Positions 1-10,124 of a stretch of DNA of 64,000 nucleotides are shown here, piece by piece (positions within the stretch are counted from its first letter, which is position 1; each line of letters opens with the position of its first letter). The stretch comes from Haberlea rhodopensis (lineage: Eukaryota > Streptophyta > Magnoliopsida > Lamiales > Gesneriaceae). A model generated the notes under the pieces. The model saw only the letters and a program-made list of their open reading frames with translations. It was not told the DNA's origin and ran no database searches. The stretch is from positions 1,531,043-1,595,042 of the forward strand of contig CAJQUN010000042.1 of NCBI GenBank assembly GCA_907163345.1, in the 5' to 3' direction. A program made the position numbers and the translations under genes.

Positions 1-10
1 GGCTGATATT

Positions 11-1215
11 TTGGATTTCCTACAAAAGGGTACCATGCCAAATGATCCTAAGAAAGCATACAGATTGAAGCAGAGATGTCCGCGCTTTCTGCTCTTAGAG
101 GGAATGTTATATAAAAGGTCTTTCTCCCGACCTCTCCTCAGGTGCTTGGGTCCGAAGGACTCGGATTATGTACTAAAGGAGATCCATGAGGGGTGTTGTG
201 GTAATCACCTCGGGTCATTATCACTAGCCCGGAAGGTTTGCCTGGCTGGTTATTTCTGGCCAACTATTCAAAAAGATGCCGCAACTCTTGTTAGAACATG
301 TGATAGTTGTCAACGACATGCCCGGCTTCAACTCCAACCTGCTGCTATGATGAAAGCAATTGTAGCTGCTTGTCCCTTCGACCAATGGGGAATTGACATC
401 GTTGGTCCTTTCCCACTAGCACCAGCCCAAAAGAAATTCCTAATTGTAGCTATCGATTATTTCTCTAAATGGGTTGAGGCTGAGCTGTCGCTAAGATTAC
501 AGAACAGAAAATATTAGATTTTCTATGGCAAAATATTGTTTGCAGGTTTGGGGTACCAAGAAAGTTAATCTCCGATAATGGGAGGCAATTTCAAGGCTCC
601 TTGATGAAAGCATGGTGCGAGGAGATGAAAATACAACAGGCCTTCACTTCAGTAGCTTATCCTCAAAGTAACGGCCATGTAGAAGTTACCAACAGGACTT
701 TGGTGCAATCTCTCAAAGCCAGATTGGGAAGAGCTAAGGGCAATTGGGTGGAGGAACTCCCCATTGTTTTATGGTCCTACAGAACCACTTCCAGGACAGG
801 AACCGGCGAAACTTCTTTTATCTTAGTATATGGAAATGAAGCTGTCATTCCAGTAGAGATTGGAGCTCAGTCATGCAGAATAATCCATTATGACGACTCA
901 AATAACGAAAAAAGGTCTATTGACCTTGACCTTATAGAGGAAGCAAGGGAAGCAGCTGCTCTTCGAATGGAAGCTTATCGAGGTCGGGTAACACGGGCTT
1001 ATAATCGACGGGTCGTCCAAAGGAGCTTTCAAGTAGGTGACTTGGTTTTAAAGAAAGTGCAGGATGTGGAGATCAGGAAATTAGATCCAAAATGGGAAGG
1101 TCCTTACAAGGTGGTGGAAAAATTGAGTTCGGGTGCTTACTACCTAAAAGACATGGAGGGCAAAATGCTAAAGAGGCCATGGAATGCTTATCACCTTCGC
1201 AAATACTATGCTTGA
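11..1215 (+). pseudogene. Ty3/gypsy integrase (C-terminal pol), frameshifted
   Basis: C-terminal part of a Ty3/gypsy polyprotein. The first frame (11-517) has the H2C2 zinc-binding module (HEGCCGNH, later CDSCQRH) and the first catalytic Asp in WGIDIVGPFP. The second frame is open from about 490 to 1215 and holds the second Asp (LISDNGRQF), the catalytic Glu region (NGHVEVTNRTL) and the C-terminal beta-rich domain ending LRKYYA. Both halves match one continuous integrase, so a single frameshift near position 488 is the only clear lesion. The integrase would insert element cDNA into host chromatin. The TAG at 515-517 exists only in the abandoned frame. Upstream RT and RNase H are outside the window. 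Confidence 0.9.
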
Positions 1216-1337
1216 TTTTGTTTTTCTTTTCTTTTTATGATGTAATAAATTCCCACTCTTTCTTTGTTAATACAAGAAAAATGAAGTATTTTCTTCGAAA
1301 GAGGATTGTTAAAAATAGCTCTTTGAGCTATACCCAA

Positions 1338-2058
1338 GGGCCGAGCTTCACATGCTCATCTGACCTACAAAGATAAAAAGACTTTACGAGTCTCAATAAA
1401 GCTCCATGAGCTATATCTAATGTCCGAGCTTCACGAGCTCGTCCGACCTCCCAAGACAAAAAAGACTTTACGAGTCTCAATAAAGCTCCACATGCTATAT
1501 CTAATGTCCGAGCTTCACGAGCTCGTCCGACCTCCCAAGACAAAAAAAGACTTTACGAGTCTCAATAAAGCTCCACGAGCTATATCTAATGTCCGAGCTT
1601 CACGAGCTCGTCCGACCTCCCAAGACAAAAAAGACTTTACGAGTCTCAATAAAGCTCCACGAGCTATACCTAATGTCCGAGCTTCACGAGCTCGTCCGAC
1701 CTCCCAAGACAAAAAAGACTTTACGAGTCTCAATAAAGCTCCAGGAGCTATATCTAATGTCCGAGCTTCACGAGCTCGTCCGACCTCCCAAGAAAAAAAA
1801 GACTTTACGAGTCTCAATAAAGCTCCACGAGCTATATCTAATGTCCGAGCTTCACGAGCTCGTCCGACCTCCCAAGACAAAAAAAGACTTTACGAGTCTC
1901 AATAAAGCTCCACGAGCTATACCTAATGTTCGAGCTTCACGAGCTCGTCCGACTTCCCAAGACAAAAAAAACTTTACGAGTCTCAATAAAGCTCTACAAG
2001 CTATATCTAATGTCCGAGCTTCACGAGCTCGTCCGACCTCCCAAGACAAAAAGACTTT
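1338..2058 (+). repeat. 84-bp tandem array, 8-9 copies
   Basis: Units begin at about 1420, 1504, 1589, 1673, 1757, 1841, 1926 and 2010, so the period is 84-85 bp; the copy from 1338 is more diverged. Each unit carries the palindrome GAGCTTCACGAGCTC and a stretch ACGAGTCTCAATAAAGCTCC. The array lies between pol and the antisense ORF of the gypsy element. It stays open in several frames on both strands only because the unit length is a multiple of three; none of those frames is a credible gene. A degenerate continuation (7209-7300) follows the copia insertion. Confidence 0.95.
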
Positions 2059-2241
2059 AGGAATGTTGAGCCTTAAACGCATGGTTGCGTTTAATGCGTT
2101 AAATTATCCCCGGTCAATCTTTGAGTTTTGATGATCAACAAAACTTGTGTTTGTTATACTAATGCATCTACTTAGTGTGCAGATTAAGTGATGAAAAGTG
2201 GTTTGGATTGAAGAAAATCAAGTGTGCATATTCTGGCCTGG

Positions 2242-2682
2242 ATCGCCCCAGGCGATGGTGATCATCGCCCCAGGCGATGGGTGCCAGGAGGGGCATCGCC
2301 ACGCACATCGACAGAGGCGATGGCTAGGCGAGCATACGAGGAAGATCGCCCCAGGCGATGGTGACCAACGCCTGAGGCGATGGCAGCCACAGGGACTTCG
2401 CCCCCGCACATCGACTGAAGCGACGCCGAGGCATGGCGCGGGCATGCGCACAGGGAGATCGTCCGAGGCGATGGGCTGAACGCCCGAGGCGATGGCACGA
2501 ACGCCTGAGGCGATCTGGAGTTCGTTTGAGGCGATGCAAGATTTGAAGGAGCTGAGGCTACGGCCTTGATTTTGGCTTTGGATCGCCTGAGGCGATCCAG
2601 CGATCGCCTGAGGCGATGCGTGATTTTTGGTGACCGTTGGGGCGCGGATGGTGATCGCCTGAGGCGATGTCCGAGGCGATCG
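2242..2682 (+). repeat. Clustered palindromes GATCGCC-tgag-GGCGATC in LTR
   Basis: More than a dozen copies of near-palindromic words such as ATCGCCCCAGGCGAT and GATCGCCTGAGGCGATC are packed upstream of the LTR TATA box, giving a GC-rich, CpG-rich island in AT-rich surroundings. The same array is repeated in the 3' LTR (about 5976-6416). Arrays of palindromes in the U3 part of LTRs are a known Sirevirus feature. Open frames through this array on both strands are by-products of the repeats. Confidence 0.85.
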
Positions 2683-2743
2683 AGGAGTGATTTCAGCCTT
2701 ATGAGTAGCAACGGCTAGTAGGAGCCTTGGAGGCCTTCTACAC

Positions 2744-2750
2744 TATAAAT
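2744..2750 (+). promoter_or_regulatory. LTR TATA box
   Basis: TATAAAT lies in ACACTATAAATATGG, downstream of the palindrome array. The same box occurs in the 3' LTR at 6479-6485. Placement in the middle of the LTR fits a U3/R boundary shortly downstream. Confidence 0.7.
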
Positions 2751-3068
2751 ATGGATGCTTTGGAGCATTTTGAAGCTAAGGAACAAGCCTACAACTTATA
2801 CAAAAGTCTTGATAATTATTATTGAATTAAGCTTTGCAATCTCCATACATTGTTGTTGTATTGGAGCTTGTAATTCTTATCTTTCTTAGAGTCTTGTTTC
2901 TTCGTGTGAGTACACCGTGAAGGTGCTTTTGGTTTGATTTCTTGTAAAGGTCCTCCAACACCAAAGCAAGTTGGAAAATTGTAAAGTCATCAACTAGTCT
3001 AGTTGGTGCAAGTGTGTGGCTATCCTTGGAGCCCTTAAGACCAAGAAGACTCGTGAAGAGTGTTGGTA

Positions 3069-3158
3069 GCTCGGGAAGAGCTTTGTATACTCGGGAAGAG
3101 TATTGTGCTCGGGAAGAGCTTGTGTACTCGGGAAGAGCGTTGTAACTCGGGAAGAGTT
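3069..3158 (+). repeat. CTCGGGAAGAG minisatellite in LTR
   Basis: Five copies of a core CTCGGGAAGAG are spaced by 5-8 bases; another half copy lies near 3232. The 3' LTR has one additional unit of 18 bp, which accounts for nearly all of the LTR length difference. Confidence 0.85.
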
Positions 3159-3457
3159 GTTGTGTGGCTAACTTGGAGCCCTCAAGGCCAAGATCATTTA
3201 TTCTACTGGAACCTCGGTTGGAGGTTATCTAACCGGGAAGAGGAGACGTAGGCGATTCATCGCCGAACTTCTATAACAAATCCTTTTGTTATTTATTGCT
3301 TTAATTTTCTTTACGCATTTATTTATTTCGTTCTTTTATTTATCGATTGACTAAAGGCTTCCGCAAAGAGCAAAACTCTTTTAGTTTTTCAAACTCATTT
3401 TAAAAAGCTAAAGTAGCCAAGGAATCTCATTCACCCCCCCTCTTCAATTCCAACAAG

Positions 3458-3470
3458 TGGTATCAGAGCC
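3458..3470 (+). other. Primer binding site (initiator Met tRNA)
   Basis: TGGTATCAGAGCC, two bases after the 5' LTR end, is complementary to the 3' end of plant initiator Met tRNA, as in most plant copia elements. Confidence 0.9.
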
Positions 3471-3503
3471 ATTTGATTTTTGTTTTTAAATCAAAATCTT
3501 TTT

Positions 3504-5145
3504 ATGGCTAATCTAGCAAATGAGTTTGCTCAAGGTCAATCGACGAATCGCCCTCCGCTTTTCACGGGTGATAACTACGGTTATTGGAAGAATAGAATTT
3601 CTCTATACATCCAATCCGTAGATTATGATCTATGGAAAATCATAGTGAAAGGTCCACATACTCCTTTAAAGGAAGTTGGGGGAATTAGTGTTCCCAAAGA
3701 AATGGACGATTTTCACTAGAGCGGATATGATTTTAATATCTCAAAATGCTAAAGCTATTAATATTTTGCATTGTGCCTTAGATATGAAGGAGTACAACCG
3801 GATCTCAATGTGCTCAACGGCTAAGGAGATATGGGACAAATTACAAATTTGTCATGAAGGCACTAATCAAGTGAAGGAGACCAAGATTGATCTCCTACAA
3901 CTCAAATATGAGACATTTGAGATGGAGTCCGGAGAAGAGGTGGATTCCATGTTTAGGAGGCTCACCCTCATCATAAATGAGCTTGCTCAACTTGGAGAGA
4001 AGTACCCTCCAAAGCAAATATGGAGGAGAGCCCTAAGAGCCTTACCTAAAGAATGGGATGCCAAGAGGACGACCATTATCGAGTCCAACAAAGGGGAGAA
4101 CGCGTCTTATGATCTTGATGAACTCCATGGCACCTTGGTGACCCATGAGCTTGAAGTTGCCACAAGGAGAGAAGTGAAGGAGGAGGATAGATCCAAAAGA
4201 AATGGGATTGCCTTGGTTGGAAGGAAAGACCATTCCGATGATGAAGAAGATGATGATGATGAAAAGATGAGGTTGTTCACAAAGAAGTTCAAGAAGCTCT
4301 TCAACAAACATAGCAAGTCAAAGACCTCCAATGCTACCAAACGAGAATCCAAAAATGAGGTAACTTGTTACAATTGTCAAGAAATAGGCCATTATGCTAA
4401 CAAATGTCCTAGGAAGAAGAATGAGGACAAAGGGAAGAAGAAAGCGTTCATAGCCACATGGAGTGATAGCGACTCCGATGAAGAAGAAGCCAAAAATCTT
4501 TGTCTAATGGCTCTTGGAGATGTAGATGAAGAGGATGATGATGAGGTACTTTCATTTGATGAACTTTTAGAGTCCTATAATGATCTTATTGATGCTCTTG
4601 GCAAAACCAAGATGAGTAACAAATTACTCAAACTTGAGATTGCTAAGAAAGATGAAGAAAATAATTCATTGAAAAATGAATTAAATTCTTTAAAGATATC
4701 ATTTTGCAAATTTAGTGAAAGTAGTAAAAAGATGAATGAATTGCTTGGCTTGCAACGTTGTAGCTTTGACAAAGCCGGGCTAGGTTTTTCAAGCAAATCA
4801 AAAACTTTTTCTAGCTTGTTGGCCAATGCAAAGCATGATTCTACTACTTGTAATTATTGTTGCAAAAATGGCCACACTAAAAATAAGTGTAGGTTTGCTA
4901 GAATCCAATACCGACCTAACAAGAGGTGGAAATGGATTCCAAAAGTGCCTTTGAAAGTTAACCCACAAGGACCCAAAAATCAAATGGGTACCAAAGATCC
5001 TTCTATTGTTAATTTGTCTTGTAGGGACAAGAATGGAATGAAGGATGAAGGGCCAAGCAACTCAAAGGAGGAGTTTGTATTATTCACAACTATAGAAGAG
5101 GCTCGAGGCGTTGGACCTATGACAAGAACGAGCTCTTGTCATTGA
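3504..5145 (+). pseudogene. Copia gag polyprotein, frameshifted
   Basis: Nucleocapsid/capsid precursor of the gag-only element. Translation from the ATG at 3504 gives the typical start (FTGDNYGYWKNRI), then leaves frame near 3712 and ends at TAG 3717-3719. The remainder, in the next frame to 5145, contains the UBN2-type capsid region (CSTAKEIWDKLQ), a CCHC zinc knuckle CYNCQEIGHYANKC (about 4369-4410), an acidic linker, a coiled-coil stretch and a second cysteine cluster CNYCCKNGHTKNKC (about 4850-4892). A one-base gain in the TTTT run at 3711-3714 is the likely break. Without the frameshift it would be about 545 residues. No protease motif follows, so the element is non-autonomous by structure. 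The ATG at 3504 fits better than the upstream one at 3480 because family similarity begins there. Confidence 0.85.
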
Positions 5146-5797
5146 GGGTAAAATTTATTTTTTTACATGTTAAAAGAGCAATTTCAAAATTCATTGGCAC
5201 AAATTAATTGTGATCAAATATTGAAGCTCAATATTCATTGGAGTAAAATGCATAACCCCTTAGCATAATTGTTGAAATGCATGATGTATGCTTATCTTTT
5301 TATAGTAAGTAGCTTGATATGCTTTGCATCCAAATTTGAATATGCTATGTGAAAATGTGCAAGTATATGATTTGTTATAATGCCTTGATATTTTTATTAT
5401 TTTGTTTTTGGCATGAATGCATGAACATATGCACACATTGTAACCTTTAGAATTAATTGTTGAATGCCTTAAACACATGGTTGTGGTTCACCTCTATATG
5501 ACTTAATCTTGGTTGATAAGGAATATGTGTAATTTGAAGCTATGTGTCAACATATAAATTATGCCATGTTTATTTGAAATTTATGCTTTTTGATTATCAC
5601 AAAAAGGGGGAGAATTTTGTGATAAACTTGAACCTTAATATATGCATAGTTTGAGGGGGAGAGTTATTTGTTTAATGATTTACTTGATAACTTGTATGTG
5701 TTATGCAATTGTTAAGGGGGAGTTATTTTTACTCACATTTCATGCATATTACTTATTCAAGTTTATCAAGTTTTGTGATCATCAAAAAGGGGGAGAT
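5146..5797 (+). other. 3' untranslated part with repeated polypurine tracts
   Basis: No coding capacity is visible. Four purine runs are present: AAAAAGGGGGAGA near 5602, GAGGGGGAGAG near 5652, AAGGGGGAG near 5715 and AAAAAGGGGGAGA at 5785-5796, the last one directly before the 3' LTR and therefore the functional plus-strand primer. The first and last are embedded in the same phrase (ATCA-C/A-AAAAGGGGGAGA). Multiplied polypurine tracts are known in Sireviruses. Confidence 0.8.
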
Positions 5798-7208
5798 TGT
5801 TGAGCCTTAAACGCATGGTTGCGTTTAATGCGTTAAATTATCCCCGGTCAATCTTTGAGTTTTGATGATCAACAAAACTTGTGTTTGTTATACTAATGCA
5901 TCTACTTAGTGTGCAGATTAAGTGATAAAAAGTGGTTTGGATTGAAGAAAATCAAGTGTGCATATTCTGGCCTGGATCGCCCCAGGCGATGGTGATCATC
6001 GCCCCAGGCGATGGGTGCCAGGAGGGGCATCGCCACGCACATCGACAGAGGCGATGGCTAGGCGAGCATACGAGGAAGATCGCCCCAGGCGATGGTGACC
6101 AACGCCTGAGGCGATGGCAGCCACAGGGACTTCGCCCCCGCACATCGACTGAAGCGACGCCGAGGCATGGCGCGGGCATGCGCACAAGGAGATCGTCCGA
6201 GGCGATGGGCTGAACGCCCGAGGCGATGGCACGAACGCCTGAGGCGATCTGGAGTTCGTTTGAGGCGATGCAAGATTTGAAGGAGCTGAGGCTACGGCCT
6301 TGATTTTGGCTTTGGATCGCCTGAGGCGATCCAGCGATCGCCTGAGGCGATGCGTGATTTTTGGTGACCGTTGGGGCGTGCGATGGTGATCGCCTGAGGC
6401 GATGTCCGAGGCGATCGAGGAGTGATTTCAGCCTTATGAGTAGCAACGGCTAGTAGGAGCCTTGGAGGCCTTCTACACTATAAATATGGATGCTTTGGAG
6501 CATTTTGAAGCTAAGGAACAAGCCTACAACTTATACAAAAGTCTTGATAATTATTATTGAATTAAGCTTTGCAATCTCCATACATTGTTGTTGTATTGGA
6601 GCTTGTAATTCTTATCTTTCTTAGAGTCTTGTTTCTTCGTGTGAGTACACCGTGAAGGTGCTTTTGGTTTGATTTCTTGTAAAGGTCCTCCAACACCAAA
6701 GCAAGTTGGAAAATTGTAAAGTCATCAACTAGTCTAGTTGGTGCAAGTGTGTGGCTATCCTTGGAGCCCTTAAGGCCAAGAAGACTCGTGAAGAGTGTTG
6801 GTAGCTCGGGAAGAGCTTTGTATACTCGGGAAGAGTATTGTGCTCGGGAAGAGCTTGTGTACTCGGGAAGAGTAGTGTGCTCGGGAAGAGCGTTGTAACT
6901 CGGGAAGAGTTGTTGTGTGGCTAACTTGGAGCCCTCAAGGCCAAGATCATTTATTCTAGTGGAACCTCGGTTGGAGGTTATCTAACCGGGAAGAGGAGAC
7001 GTAGGCGATTCATCGCCGAACTTCTATAACAAATCCTTTTGTTATTTATTGCTTTAATTTTCTTTACGCATTTATTTATTTCGTTCTTTTATTTATCGAT
7101 TGACTAAAGGCTTCCGCAAAGAGCAAAACTCTTTTAGTTTTTCAAACTCATTTTAAAAAGCTAAAGTAGCCAAGGAATCTCATTCACCCCCCCTCTTCGA
7201 TTCCAACA
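5798..7208 (+). repeat. 3' LTR of gag-only copia element
   Basis: Copy of the 2064-3455 LTR with one more CTCGGGAAGAG unit, one extra base at about 6379, and several substitutions (for example near 5928, 6187, 6775, 6959 and 7199). Confidence 0.93.
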
Positions 7209-7736
7209 AGGAATCTCAACATAGCTATACGAGCCATGTCCGAAGGTCTAAATTTCACGAGCTTGATCGATCTCCTAAAACAAAAGGACTTTGCAAGTCT
7301 TATAAGTTATGATCCAGGATCAAAATTAATGGTCTTACACCTTAAGATCCGAAGTAATGTTTTCCCCTTAAAATAAGTGAAAGATATTACGGGTTCATAC
7401 ATAAGTCATAATCGATTTTCTCAGCTCTCAAAATACATGATATATCTAAGGTGAACATACCGAATTTTGTTAATTTTAGCTCGCTAGCTCTCAAAGTCTT
7501 CAGCTTATAGTAATCTCTTGATTGACAATCTGACGCTATTCATTGATTAATCGTTTCATAGAAATTAGAGCATTAGAGTAATAACCGAACTCCCAAATTT
7601 CAGATTAATACAAACAAAAAATAGGTTCATTTAACATATAGCTCAACATAGGATACTTGTCCCAAATAGTTACAATGAAAATCTGAAAACCAAGCACTAT
7701 TCGTCTCTACGATAAGTATTACAAGGTAGGGGCATC
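7209..7736 (+). other. Continuation of gypsy 3' untranslated region
   Basis: After the copia insertion, 7209-7300 is a diverged remnant of the 84-bp unit. The rest (7301-7736) is AT-rich and shows no gene; it would be the trailer of the antisense ORF. Confidence 0.6.
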
Positions 7737-9767
7737 TCAAGCATCAGGAGGAAGGTTTTGGAGGACACGATCAAAATCAAGAAAATCGGAAGAGGTTCCT
7801 TCAGGAGGGTATCCTGCCTCTTTGAATTGAGCAATACAACCATTGAATCCGACCTCCAAGTACCCAAAGGCTTTTTCACCACTTAAGTCCATAAATTCAG
7901 AAGACTTGAGGAATTCTTCTTTGAAGGTGGATTTGGATTGGGAAGCTCTTGCCTCTGCCTCTTCCAAACTCTTCTTAGCCACCTCCAGTTCTTGAGCAGT
8001 AACCTCGGCGACTTCCCGAGATGCCTCCAAAGCTCGGCGGGTTCCTTCCAACTCCGTGTTGTAAAGGTTGGCAGTCTTGTGGGATTCATCAAGTTGGGCC
8101 TTGAACATTTCTACTTGCTCCTTCAACCCGATCACTTCTTGTTCATGAATAACTTTGAGGTTATTCAAGGTGCGTTGAAGCTCGGCGTTATTGGCTTCAA
8201 AAGTTTAGAATCTCTCAGGGACTGCCTAAGGAATTTGTTGGCTCGTGAGGAGAATTCGCCTAGTAGAAGCATAGCCTAAAGAAGAAAGGAGCATAGTCCC
8301 AGCTTAAAATATAGCAAGTATAAATAATAATAATAAAAAAAATATATAAAAGATATAGCAGAAAAACCTCTGTGAAGCTGCTACAAGTCCTTTTAGCCAG
8401 CTCGGACCAAGATAGGTCTGTCATAAAGTCAGCATCCTGCTTGGCGGCTAAATCACGGAGTAGAGAAATGGCTATGTTACTGGGACCTTCACCTACCAAG
8501 CGCACCCCATCGTGGTAGGATTCAAAAGCTCTGTCCCTCGATCTCTCCACTGAAGTCCTCAAAACCTCAGTACGGGGTTTTACCTGCCTCAAAGGTTCGA
8601 CCTCGGGAATTGAAACTTCATTTTCCACTGTTAAATCCGTAAACACCACGGGAGGGGCAGACTTTTTCTTACGCTTCAGAGAAGTCCCAATAGCTTCAGT
8701 TTCCCCTGATACGGCAAGGGTGACAGCAGGAACATTAGGTTCGGAATAGCAGTTGAGCTTGCTTTACCTTTTTCTCTTAGCAGCCGCTTTCAAAATAAAG
8801 GCATTCATGACTCTGTCAGCTGAAGAGGTAAATACATTTATGTTAGATACCATAATAATGGGAAAGACAATAGAAGAAGAAGAATAAGTTTTATTTTATT
8901 TACCGAAGATTCCCTTCAAGGGTACGTCTGCCGAGCTTAGACCACAGTGACATAAGAGATCTTCAGATAAGAGGCGAGAGATATTGAAACACCTCGACCC
9001 GATCACCGAACTCACCTCAGTAAATAAAGGGCTCCGCCGAAACACATCAGGTGGAGAAGGTAAATGGGGGAGATGATCACGCCAACGGGAAAACATTGCC
9101 CATGGACGAGGAGGTTTAATGAAAAAGTAATAATTTTTCCAATATTTGTTACTTGAAGGATACCCATCCAAAAATTTACATCAGGACGAGCAGAGAAGTA
9201 AATAGGTCCTTCTTTGGGCCTCTTAGGAATCATGAAATGACTAAGGGAGAAGCAGTCTAACCTCAATCCTAAAGCTCGGAACAAAATAACAAAAGTACAA
9301 AGGAGGCGGAAGGCATTTGGGGCAAATTGACTAGGGTTCAAGTGATAGTATCTACTAAGTTGCAAAAAAAAGTCAGGGATGGGAAATCGAAGCCCCCCTT
9401 CGATCTGATCAAGATAAAAAGTATAATAATCAGAGGGGGGTTCATGAGGTCGGTCCTCAGGAGAGGGAATGATGATATCATAATCATCAGAAGCATGGCT
9501 TAAGGTGCGGATTGTGGTCTCAGCCGAATCCTTAAGGCCTGAGCGATAATGGACATACCAAGGAGAATCCTCTACTTGAAGAGAATCTACTGTTTCCCCG
9601 ACCTGAATTGTTGTTAAGGTCGGGTCCTCAGGTGGAGGAAGGTTTCCAACCTCACCTCGGGAGGAGGCACCCGAGAGGGAGAATGAATCTTCGGAAGATT
9701 CATAACGATCAATCTCCCTAAACACAACACCCGAAGTAGAAGAGGTGGAATCACTATCAGATGACAT
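7737..9767 (-). pseudogene. Antisense ORF of gypsy element (gypsy-type putative transposase domain), spliced, decayed
   Basis: Reads on the minus strand from an ATG at 9767. The first exon carries a serine/acid-rich N terminus, then a region with GGLRFPIPDFFLQLSR and FAPNAFRLLCTFVILF, resembling the Pfam 'putative gypsy type transposon' family found as an additional ORF in Tat-like elements. A frameshift lies near 9170. Splice-like sites divide the gene: intron 8903-8820 (GTAAA...TTCAG) and intron 8367-8276 (GTTTTT...TTTAG), the second in phase 0. An in-frame TAA occurs near 8762 and another stop near 8207. The last exon (to 7737) encodes a long coiled coil (residues such as LNNLKVIHEQEVIGLKEQ). 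The biochemical role of this family is not known. A TATA box lies about 160 bp upstream. Confidence 0.75.
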
Positions 9768-9776
9768 TATGACCAA

Positions 9777-10124
9777 AGAGAAGTCTTTTCAAATTTTCAG
9801 AGTAAAAGATGAAAGGGAACAAGACGAATAACAGATCTTACCTAATGAGCGAAAAGAGGAAAGAGGTCGGGTCCGAGCTTTCTGCAACTAAAACAAAAGA
9901 TGAAATGAATGAAAGAGACGTGATATTTATAGCAAAAGCGTACGCAAGGTAGACCGTTGGATGAAAACGTTATAAAGGGTCATGATCAACCTCGGGAAAT
10001 GGAATGTTACCGTTTACAATTTGAAATTCAAAATTTTCAATTTCCCGCCCTTGTAACTTCACTGCTCGGTCAAGTATACGAGTTTCTGACCTTTGGTGTC
10101 AACTCGACTTGGGAGGGGGGATTA
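9777..10124 (-). other. Promoter/leader of antisense ORF and gypsy polypurine tract
   Basis: No ORF. Contains the antisense TATA box and, at about 10109-10121 on the plus strand, the purine run TTGGGAGGGGGGA that primes plus-strand synthesis next to the 3' LTR. Confidence 0.6.
9926..9932 (-). promoter_or_regulatory. TATA box of antisense ORF
   Basis: Minus strand reads GCTATAAATATC about 160 bp before the ATG at 9767, consistent with an own promoter and a 5' leader of roughly 130 nt. Confidence 0.5.

Larger units (their letters stand above)
2064..3455 (+). repeat. 5' LTR of gag-only copia element
   Basis: Bounded by TG...CA. It contains the palindromic array (2242-2682), a TATA box (TATAAAT, 2744-2750) that would drive element transcription, and a block of CTCGGGAAGAG repeats (3069-3158). 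It is followed directly by the primer binding site. Confidence 0.93.
2064..7208 (+). mobile_element. Gag-only copia LTR retrotransposon (Sirevirus-like), TSD AGGAA
   Basis: Complete element with LTRs of 1392 bp (2064-3455) and 1411 bp (5798-7208), both starting TGTTGAGCC and ending TTCCAACA. AGGAA occurs immediately outside each end (2059-2063 and 7209-7213). It has a primer site for initiator Met tRNA, a gag gene, and several polypurine tracts before the 3' LTR. The 2.3-kb interior has no protease, integrase or RT, so mobilisation must have used enzymes from an autonomous relative. The LTRs differ by eye at about seven single positions plus one 18-bp unit, which suggests a recent insertion. 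Sirevirus affinity is inferred from the gag type, LTR palindromes and repeated polypurine tracts. Confidence 0.92.

Noticed and set aside
1338..2058. Regular repeats that could suggest a CRISPR array
   Set aside because: The whole unit is repeated, with no unique spacers, and this is a plant genome.
1328..2131. Overlapping long ORFs on both strands in the 84-bp array
   Set aside because: The period is a multiple of three, so the frames stay open by repetition; the peptides simply repeat the unit.
2198..2711. Several ORFs of 70-150 residues on both strands in the LTR palindrome region
   Set aside because: They are translations of GGCGAT palindromes, repeat identically in the other LTR, and have no independent support.
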